From positions 31,083,759 through 31,147,758 of the forward strand of contig OZ038388.1 of the NCBI GenBank assembly GCA_964036045.1: DNA of 64,000 nucleotides, written 5' to 3'. Positions 39,267 to 49,300 of the stretch are shown here, piece by piece. The notes beneath the pieces are model-generated. The model saw nothing but the letters and a program-made list of their open reading frames with translations, was not told the DNA's origin and searched no databases. Made by a program: the position numbers and the translations under genes. Position 1 is the stretch's first letter. Each line of letters begins with the position of its first letter. The DNA is from Eutreptiella sp. 'Long Island Sound 2002' (Eukaryota; Euglenozoa; Euglenophyceae; Eutreptiales; Eutreptiaceae).

Positions 39267-40115
39267 CTTCGTTCGCCCTTCTGCTTATATGTGCCTGTAC
39301 TCGGCGCACTGGATGTACGGCGCGGGGTTGCTGCCGGTGCGCAGAGACAGACTGCCTCTTGCTACCAGAAAAGTTTAGAGTGGTTTTAACACTGTGTTTT
39401 GTCTCTCCTGCTGCTTGCTGCTGGTGTAGGGTTTCCTGCTGCTTGTTTTTGGAGATGAAAACCTTTTGTTTGCTGAAATATTGTCAATCCAGGATAACCC
39501 AAGCCAGAGGTGTGCAAGGAGAAGAGAATCAGGATCAAAGCATGAAGGGCTGCAGTGTAAACAGTGAAGGATGAAAGGATATTCACAGAAACTGCACCTC
39601 AGGTCAAATCGGAATGCATATTCACAAAGATAGCTGAAATGTTTTGGAAAAGAGTTGGAAAACTGCCCCATGGTCACTCTATCTCCATAGTGCCATCTCA
39701 GGAGATGTGCACTCTTTGTTTTGGGTCCCATATGTGCTCAGGTGGCAGGGCATGTGTCGATGAGGTCACTGCCATGTCACATGGGATCTTCCTACTTAGC
39801 TAGGCTGACCAGGAGTTGAACCCAGGACCTCTCAAAAAGAGGTGCCCAGCCCCCTAGGGTGCCTACCACTAGGATAGCTAAGAATTCATGGAAAAACATA
39901 GATAAATTCATAGGCTCTGCCTTGGATATGTCAGTGCTCAGTCAACTCAGGAAAAGATGATTTGCCTCACATTGAAAGGGGATTAAGGGGTCCACTCCAT
40001 ATCCTGTTTGGGTGTTTGGTTCCATAGGTCAAAATGTGTTATCACCAGTTTTGGTGGGACCAATACTAAGATAGAAATGCCTGGATGCTCAGTGCATCTC
40101 TAATACAACTAGAGT
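39267..40115. other. Region between element E and the host gene
   Basis: Includes the probable leader/LTR of E (next to 39267), a tRNA-like segment at 39801-39884 and otherwise no supported gene. Composition changes from GC-rich to AT-richer near 39400, which may mark E's border. Confidence 0.5.
39801..39884 (-). other. tRNA-like sequence (relic or SINE head)
   Basis: On the minus strand, TAGTGGTAGGC fits an internal box A and GGGTTCAACTCCTGG fits box B at tRNA-like spacing. Ends CTTAGCTA and TAGCTAAG are complementary, but six extra bases separate the T arm from the 3' strand, so it is not a standard tRNA. It may be a SINE head or decayed tRNA. Confidence 0.4.
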
Positions 40116-40317
40116 ATGCCTCAAAGCAATGGAAAAGCACTTTTTCTTACTATATTTTCCGCTGGGTTTGGCCATGAAGAACATGAGGGTTGGTATCCAA
40201 AGACGTGGGTATTGCCAGCCCCGTGGGGCGGCGTGGTGCTTGTGGGATATGATGCGCCCATTAGATCCGATGAAGAAAAGGACAACGAGAAGGACAAGGA
40301 AAAGGAGAAAGCAAAAG
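40116..40317 (+). CDS. 5' exon, Lys/Glu-rich C-terminal end
   Basis: Open frame ending at an AAAAG|GTAAAT donor. It reads ...EEHEGWYPKTWVLPAPW, then GYDAPIRSDEEKD and a run of Glu/Lys. The left splice site is unclear (40116 is only the open-frame limit). It joins exon 2 in phase 1, giving Gly at the junction. Confidence 0.5.
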
Positions 40318-43300
40318 GTAAATATTTTCTCTGGTCTGTGCCGTCTGGTCTGTGCCGTGCCGTTATGTTTTGATTTTTGGGAGGTTTGGTGTGGTACCAT
40401 GTAGTGCATGTGCATAGTGTTAGTGCAGAATGTTTTGATTACATGCAAGGTGCGTAAACTTGAGCGAAAGCTACAGGTAGATGCACAATATGTTGGTGTT
40501 TGGACGCCCATTCGCTTGCACCTTGTACTGCCGCTATGACCCATTAATCAGCTCTTGTTTTGCTTTGTTTGCCGGGCGCCTTCTTTAACAATTTGAAATC
40601 ATAGGTGTCTGTGCTATGCCGCAGGGGGGGGGGGGGGCACGCACGGCTCGGCATGTCTGTGAGACGGGGCGACGGTGTGTAGGTTGGCGGATGCTGAAGT
40701 TTCAGTGACCAGTCCTTGACTCATTATAGGTGCCCCCCGAATTCCTTCATGGCCATCCAGCCAGCTGGAGTCATGGCTGATTCGCTACTCACAAGAAGCC
40801 GAACAGCCGGGTGCAGACGTGAGAAAATTCTGCGAGGAGCTGGAGTCCGCAAACTCCACGACGCTACTCAACATCAAGAAGCGACTTTGCATCTCCTTCT
40901 CATATAAAGGTCGAGAGCAACTTCTTGACCTATTGAAGAAGAAACTGCAACGTGGGCAACTGTGTTCACCGAGATTTGAACCCCCGACCTTCCTTTACAC
41001 CAAGGTTTGATGTGTTGAACTTGGAACCAAGTTAGGTAACTCAAAGGCATGTCCGAAGACGTAATCCGTACGACCTGCTACAATACTGAAGGCGGGCTTG
41101 CCCACGCCTCGGCTTGCAACACGCACCGTCAGCTATTTGGAGGTAGTCTGTACTGCTGTGTGTTGTTGCAGGATGTCAGCAGAACGGATCCACACATGAT
41201 GGGGGAATATGGACAATGTCCAAGAGTCAGCAGGTTTGTCATGCCAACTTCGTGTGAAGGATAGTCTCCACCGCTAATGTTGGTTGGTTTTGTGCACGAG
41301 CCCAAGCCGAGGTTTCAGAGAGGGCGATGTATGACTTGAACCAGTTTGCAGACGAAGCATCATCCCAATATGTGCTTGTAGGGACAAGAAAAGGCCCAAG
41401 CACACAGCAAAACGGAAGGGTTCGGTGAGCAGAAGAGAGCCTCCGAGAAGGCCGAAACAGCCAACGCCGGGAAGCAAGTTTGTTTTTCTGTGTGGAAACT
41501 TGTTGTGCATCGACAGAACAAGCAGTGATAGAATGGTGGCACCATTGTATTGTGGCCTAGATTGAATGAGGTTTGCCATAAGCAAACCCAAGTTTGGTCT
41601 GTGCAAGATTGAGTGTATATGTGTCTGCACTGATTGTCCGCTCAGTTGTCTTTTATATTTTGTACGTCGATGGGGAATGCTTTCCAATTGCCCCGTGGGC
41701 TGGTGCCTTGACAGGGCGAGCCTGGAGGAGCGTGTGTTGGGGGGAAACCGGCCAGCAGGTCAAAAGCCGGGCCATCGATTGCGCTGAGTGAAGCCCTACG
41801 CCAAGGCAAGAGGGGGACGGGGATTGCCGGGACGCGGCATCTGGACGCCGGATCCCTTGAACCTTGGGCGACCCCCCCTGGTGTCGAAAACAAACACAAC
41901 GGTCAATCTTTGGCCGAACCAGGGGGGTTAGCTCAGGGGGACGGGGTGATGGTTCTGCCACGAGCGGATCCGCCACGCGCCCCGGCCCCCCCCCACGTTT
42001 GGTTACAAGGCCCGCGGGGTCGGGTGCAGGTTTCCTGCGAAGGAGCACGCCAGCTGCACTGTGCAGTTGTCAGGCTGTGGGGCTGTGGCGACGACGATTT
42101 TTGGATGTTGTGCGAGGGGCGTGCCCTCGGGGACGACATGAAGGTGCCCCAGAACAAGAACAAGCAAGAACAGAACAAGCAGTGATAGAATGGTGGCACC
42201 ATTGTATTGTGGCCTAGATAAAATGAGGTTTGCCATAAGCAAACCCAAGTTTGGTCTCTGCAAGATTGAGTGTATATGTGTCTGCACTGATTGTCCGCTC
42301 AGTTGTCTTTTAAATTTTGTATGTCGATGGGGAATGCTTTCCAATTGCCCCGTGGGCTGGTGCCTTGACAGGGGGAGCCCGGAGGAGCGCGTGTTGGGGG
42401 GAAACCGACCAGCGGGTCAAAAGCCGGGCAATCGATTGCGCTGAGTGAAGCCCTACGCCGAGGCAAGAGGGGGACGGGGATTGCCGGGACGCGGCATCTG
42501 GACGCCGGATCCCTTGAACCTTGGGCGACCCCCCCTGGTGTCCAAAACAAACACAACGGTCAATCTTTGGCCGAACCAGGGGGGTTAGCTCAGGGGGACG
42601 GGGTGATGGTTCTGCCACGAGCAGATCCGCCACGCGCCCCGGCCCCCCCCAACGTTTGGTTACAAGGCCCGCGGGGTTGGGTGCAGGTTCCCTGCGAAGC
42701 AGCACGCCAGCTGCGCTGTGCAGTTGTAAGGCTGTGGGGCTGTGGCGACGACGATTTTTGGATGTTGTGCGAGGGGCGTGTCCTCGGGGACGACATGAAG
42801 GTGCCCCAGAACAAGAACAAGCAAGAACAGAACAAGCAGTGATAGAATGATGGCACCATTGTATTGTGGCCTAGATAAAGTGATTTTCTTGCATGTGCTA
42901 CATCCGAACATGTATTTGCAGGCAGAGGAACAGACCGAAGCAGAGAGGAAAGCGGAAAAGGTGGATGAGCAGAAGAGCGCCGCCCATTCACAGGAAGCCG
43001 AAGGAGCCACCGCTAGGAAGCAGGTTCTATTGTTCGTATGGTCAATTCTTGTGCAGCGATGGAATCAACGATGATGGAATGATGGCACCATTGTACTTTG
43101 GCATCGTGAAAGTCATTTTCCTGCATGTGATTGATCCCAACATCTGTTTGCAGGCAGAGGAAAAGGCCCAAACACAGAGGAAAGAGCAGACGAGAGCGGC
43201 TGAGGAAGCCAAAACAGCCAACGCTGGGAAGCAGGTTCCTTTGTCTATTTCAAACCTTTTTGTGCATCGATGGAACCAGCAATGATAGAATGGTGGCACC

Positions 43301-46300
43301 AAGCCGTGATAAAGTCATTTCCTTGCATGTGCTTCATCCGAACATGTGCTTGTAGGCAGAGGAACAAGCCCAAGCACAGAGGAAAGCGGATGACCTCGAA
43401 GAGCAAAACCCGGCAGCCGAGGAAGCAGCCAGCGCCAGGAGGCAAGATTCTTTTTGCGTATGAAAAATTCTTGTGCATCAATGGAACCTGCAATGATTGT
43501 GCAGCGAGGCACCATTGCATTGGTGTCGTGAAAATCATTTTCTAGCATGTTCTTCATCCCAACATCTTTTTGCAGACGGATGAAACGGCCCTAGCACAAA
43601 GGAAAGAGCAGAAGAGACCGGCTGAGGAAGCCAAAACAGCCAACGCTGAGAAGCAGGTTCGCTTGTCTGTTTGGATCATTGTTGTGCATTGATGGAAGCA
43701 CCATGATGGAATGATAGAATGATGGCACCACTGTCGTTAAAGTCATTTTCCTGCATTTACTTCATCCGAACATCTGCTTACAGGCAGATGAAAAGGCCCA
43801 AGCACAGAGAAGAGCAGATGATCCTAAGGATGTGGATCCTAAGGATGTGGAGTCGGAAGCACACGGCCCGGAGAAGGAAACTCTCAGCAAGAACGCCGAA
43901 GCAGCCGAGACAGCCAAAGCCGCCAAGAAGGCCGACGCAGCCGAGAATGCTGAAGCAGCCGATGGTAGGAAGCAGGTTCTATTTTTCGGAGGGAAAATTC
44001 TTGTGTATCGATGCAACCAACGATGATAGCATGATGGCACCATTGTATTTTGGTACCGTGAAAGTCATTTTCTTGCATGTGCTTCATCCTGACATCTGTT
44101 TGCAGGCAGAGGAAAACGCCCAACCACAAAGGAAAGTCGATGAGCGCGAGGAGCAGAAGAGACCTCAGAGTCTTGTTTCGGCCAGTACTCAGAATTTTCA
44201 AACCTCTCATTTTGAATCTCCTGCAGTCCCATTTTGAAAACCTTGAAACGACGCCCTTCTTGTAATTGCCGCACGCAATAAATCAAATGAGTTGATCAAT
44301 CTTGACTTGGTGATACGGAGTGATTCAACAGATAAGCCGTTTCATGGCCTAAACAATAATGGACGCTCAGCACAATACATACACTGTAAACGTGCTAAAA
44401 TCCTACAAAATCAGATCTTTTTATAATAAAAATCAGTGCTTCTCAGAAAGAAAACAATGCACAAATCAGTGCGCACGCGTGCCCTGCAGTGCCCAAATAG
44501 CGGCATCTGCGACGCACCACAGCAAATAAATTATATGGGGCTATGTCATGCACAACACACAAAAATTAGACATAATTGCTGTAATCCTGACCCTGCCAAA
44601 TGCAGAGGTCCACAGAAGAAACCAACCTTGTTCTCTCCTGTCCTGAGCTTCCCTTTACACTCCCCCCCCCAGCCCACACATACCCTGATGTGTGGCTGAG
44701 ACCCCAAAACAAAAGGGTGCGAAGGGTTTTACCATAGGGCTGGGAAAAGCTCAGACAGAGCTGGGTGGGTGTAAAACGCAAGCACCCAAAAGGCTGCCTT
44801 GCATGTTTACACTCCCCCCCCAGGCTCAGCACTCCCCAAATGAGTTGCTGACCCGAGAAAAAAAAATAGCAAAACATGCAGGCCTTTACCTACAATACAA
44901 TACAGATATTATTGTCTGTGATCTGGCTATTTCTACTCATTCCAGGTAAAAACAGCTACTATCTATGTGCAGATCATGCTAGTGGAATACCACTGGTACC
45001 ACAGATAGCTTTACCCTCCTGAAAGGGATTTCTGTCACAAAACAGTGCCCTAGGGAAGTGGTGAAGTGGTGTTTCAACCTATACCCACTCAAACTCCTCA
45101 AAGGGTGTAAAAACCTGATAAGTGCTCATGGCACACAACCTGAAGTGCTCATGGCACAGATAAAATTTAGTATAAAAATACTGAAAGAAAACCCCTGCTT
45201 TTTCCAAAAAAAGCAGAAAAACAAACGGAAAAACCACTCTGCTTTTTCTCCAAGACAGAAGCAGCTGAAAAAGAAAAAAAGACACACTGCTCACAAGCAG
45301 GCAGGTGCAAAGCAAAACAGAATTGCAAAGCTGAGTAAACCAGAGTTCACTCAAAGTGTAAAGCAGGGTGTATCCCACCACTGCTCATTGCAGATCCAAA
45401 ATAGTATCTACAACGAAAAAGAAAGCAAAGGCATATGTCAGTGCCTGCACACAAGGCGCTTGGCGCCACTTGTAGGCCAAAAAAAGGCTTCGTTGACAAA
45501 GTCAACTTTTGGATGCATTGTAATTTACATCACATTCTGCCATCTGTGGCAGATATATACCACAAGGCGCTCACAGCGCCAAAAACTGACAAAGAAAGCG
45601 CTGCAAGCGCTCGCAAATTGAACAACGCTCACGGCTGCAAACATACTGCGCTTTTGTAGCGCACAAAACTGCAATGGGATCGTTTGATCTACTCTCAAAG
45701 CAAATCCTTGTTTTGATTTTCGTATGCTTGTTGATGTCGAAATTGAGTTGGTGATGGTCTCCATTTGTTTGTCTACATTGCTTGCGCATTCCACAAGTCT
45801 GTCGTATGATTGCTTCAACGAAGTATGAAACCCCATGAGGTCTTGGTGAAGTTTCCGAACTTGTTGATCATTTTGTTGATGGTTATGATCCACTATTTTC
45901 CGGAGGCCTCTCCCTTCGTTGAGCACACCAAAGGCATTGCGCTTCAGCCAGCGCGCCAACGGCAAAAGCAGCGCGCTTTAAAGAGCACTGCTCAGTCCAA
46001 GAAGGGATTCCCTTGGTTCTCCTTGGAGTTCACCACAGACTGCCCCCACATGTCTCGCGTAGGGCACTCGGTCTTCTTCTCGCTTGTACCTCGGCATGCG
46101 CGACCTTGGATTGAGTTTAATACCTCAAAGAACTTGGCTATAGCGCGGCGACGCTGCACAGCTCGTCCTGCTCGCTGTCCCCTTTGTTTGGGCCTCGCGA
46201 CGTTCGACGACTCATTTGTGGAGCTCCTTCGCTGCTGAACTCCACCAGGATCTCCCGAAGTTACTGTCCACGCGTCAAAATCATCCAAACTCGCTTGTAA

Positions 46301-49300
46301 CTCGTCCGTTCGGCACTCAGTCACTTGGGATTCGTTCTGCCGGCGCTTCGTCACACTTGAAACGGGCCTTGGTTCTTGCTTCTCAACGAACTTGTTCCAT
46401 TTGTTCGTTCTGACGGACACAGAGGGCGAACAGTTACCCAACAGTTCCACAACTCGTCGGAGGTCACTTAAGGATCGCTTCAAGGAATTTTCCAACGAGG
46501 TCTCCAACTTCGCCAACACACCTGAGTACTCAGACGCTTTGTTCTTGTTCGGCGGCGCATTCGATTTTGCGGTGTTCTTCTTTGGCGTTGCCTTGCTGGA
46601 ATCCGCCAGCTCCTTCAATGAGCGCTTCCCTGGCTCCTTCAGTTCGTTTGGCGGCGTACTTGTCTGCCCCGAATTCAACGAAGGCTGGAACAACCGGCAA
46701 TAGAGCTTTTGAAAAACGTGGCCAAAGTTCGCGTACCTCTTCGCGCAGATGACTTGTTGCTCATACCTGAGACTTTGCCTTATTCGTTCTTCCTGTGCGA
46801 CGAGTCGTTGCACTGCTGTGATGGCGGCGGCTTCAGCACATCGTGGCACTTCTGTTACTCCACTTGAAAGGCGCTGCGGCGACCGTGTTGTCCTGGGCGG
46901 GGCTGGCGCTGGTCTGGACGGCGCCTTGATGGTGTCTTGATTGACGGCTCGGCCGGGCCGTAGACTCCTGTGATTGCACTCCTCACTCTTATTGATCTCA
47001 TCTGCAGCTACAGGCAAAGGCAAAGAAACGTCGTGTTTATCTGTTGAATATTTCAAGACCTCAGAGTCTTGTTTCGGCCAGTACTCAGAATTTTCAAACC
47101 TCTCATTTTGAATCTCCTGCAGTCCCATTTTGAAAACCTTGAAACGACGCCCTTCTTGTAATTGCCGCACGCAATAAATCAAATGAGTTGATCAATCTTG
47201 ACTTGGTGATACGGAGTGATTCAACAGATAAGCCGTTTCATGGCCTAAACAATAATGGACGCTCAGCACAATACATACACTGTAAACGTGCTAAAATCCT
47301 ACAAAATCAGATCTTTTTATAATAAAAATCAGTGCTTCTCAGAAAGAAAACAATGCACGAATCAGTGCGCACGCGTGCCCTGCAGTGCCCAAATAGCGGC
47401 ATCTGCGACGCACCACAGCAAATAAATTATATGGGGCTATGTCATGCACAACACACAAAAATTAGACATAATTGCTGTAATCCTGACCCTGCCAAATGCA
47501 GAGGTCCACAGAAGAAACCAACCTTGTTCTGTCCTGTCCTGAGCTTCCCTTTACAAAGCCGAAACAGCCAATACCAGGATGCAGGTTCGTTTGTCTGTTT
47601 GGAAGATTCTTGTGCATTGATGGAACCACCATGATGCAATGATAGAATGATGGCACCACTGTCGTTAAATTCATTTTCCTGCATGTGATTCATCCCAACA
47701 TCTGCTTACAGGCAGAGGAAAAGGTCCAAGCACAGAGGAAAGAGCAAACAAGAGCGGCTGAGGAAGCCGAAACAGGCAACGCTGGGAAGCAGGTTCTTTT
47801 GTCTATTTCAAACCTTTTTGTGCATCGATGGAACCAGCAATGATAGAATGGTGGCACCAGGCCTTGATAAAGTCATCTTCTTGCATGTGCCACATCCCAA
47901 CATGTGCTTGTAGGCAGAGGAACAAGCCCAAGCACAGAGGAAAGCGGATGACCTCGAAGAGCAAAACCCGGCAGCCGAGGAAGCAGCCAGCGCCAGGAGG
48001 CAAGATCCTTTTTGCGTATGAAAAATTCTTGTGCATCAATGGAACCTACAATGATTGTGCAGCGAGGCACCATTGCATTGGTGTCGTGAAAATCATTTTC
48101 TAGCATGTTCTTCATCCCAACATCCATTTGCAGATGTATGAAACGGCCCTAGCACAAAGAAAAGAGCAGAAGAGACCGGCTGAGGAAGCAGAAACAGCCA
48201 ATGCTGAGAAGCGGGTTCGCTTGTCTGTTTGGATCATTGTTGTGCATTGATGGAACCACCATGATGCAATGATAGAATGATGGCACCACTGTTGTTAGAG
48301 TCATTTTCCTGCATTTACTTCATCCGAACATCTGCTTACAGGCAGATGAAAAGGTCCAAGCACAGAGAAGAGCAGATGATCCTAAGGATGTGGATCCTAA
48401 GGATGTGGATCCTGAGGATGAGGAGTCGGAAGCACACGGCCCGGAGAAGGAAAGTCTCAGCGTTTCCGCCCTAATGGACGCGAGAACTGTTCAGTGGGTG
48501 GGACCGTTGGAACAGGTGTGCGCTGAGTGTCGGGATGCGCTCTTGTGCACCAATTGAACCAGCGATGATGGAATGATGGCCCCATTGTCTTCTGGCGTGG
48601 TGAAAGTGGTTTTCTTGCATGTGCTTCAGCCCAAAATTTGCTTGCAGAGAGAGGAACAGGTCCGAGCACAGAGGAGAACAGAGGATCTCGACAAGCAGAA
48701 GAGAGCGGCTGAGGAAGCCGAAACAACCAATGCCAAGAAGCAGGTTCGTTAGTCTGTTTGGATCATTCTTGTGCACTGATGGAACCACCATGATGCAATG
48801 ATAGAATGATGGCACCACTGTCGTTAAAGTCATTTTCCTGCATTTACTTCATCCGAACATCTGCTTACAGGCAGATGAAAAGGTCCAAGAACACAGAAGA
48901 GCAGATGATCCTAAGGATGTGGATCCTAAGGATGTGGAGTCGGAAGCACACGGCCCGGAGAAGGAAAGTCTCAGCGGTTGCGCCCTAATGGATGCGAGAA
49001 CTGGTCAGTGGGTGAGACTGTTGGAACAGGTGTGCGCTGAGCGTCCGGATACGCTCTTGTGCACCGATTGAACCAGCGATGATGGAATGATGGCCCCATT
49101 GTCTTCTGGCGTGGTGAAACTGGTTTTCTTGCATGTGCTTCAGCCCAAAATTTGCTTGCAGAGAGAGCAACAAGTCCGAGCACAGAGGAGAACAGAAGAG
49201 CTCGACAAGCAGAAGAGAGCGGCTGAGGAAGCCGAAACAACCAATGCCGAGAAGCAGGTTCGTTTGTCTGTTTGCATCATTCTTGTGCATTGATGGAACC

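Larger units (their letters stand above)
35812..39300 (-). mobile_element. LTR retrotransposon E (third Ty3/gypsy-type family), 5' half
   Basis: ORF1, ORF2 and the beginning of Pol (protease and Dam-like domain) are present on the minus strand. RT and everything beyond are absent because the 5' LTR of C begins at 35811. The 5' border is not resolved; a TATA-like CATATAAGC lies just upstream of the ORF1 ATG near 39285. Protein sequence resembles A/B/C and D only in general plan, so it is a separate family. Confidence 0.8.
44160..47555 (-). mobile_element. Element F: 3.4-kb LTR element lacking reverse transcriptase, inserted in array exon 7
   Basis: Two 500-bp direct repeats (44160-44659 and 47056-47555), nearly identical, flank 2.4 kb. 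Read on the minus strand, the repeat begins TGTAAAGGGAAGC and is immediately preceded by a purine run (GGGGGGGGGAG, plus-strand 44660-44671), the classic polypurine tract next to a 3' LTR. Orientation is therefore minus. A second copy of the same purine-run motif is at about 44808-44821. No protease, RT or integrase is visible, so it is non-autonomous. Exact termini are uncertain by about six bases, and no clear target duplication can be read. Confidence 0.75.

Noticed and set aside
41910-42185. Short plus-strand frames within the 657-bp repeats
   Set aside because: No ATG-supported or splice-supported coding; identical frames appear in both repeats only because the DNA is duplicated.
45058-45621. 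187-codon plus-strand frame in element F
   Set aside because: Lys-rich translation of A-rich DNA, opposite to the element's transcription, no motif.
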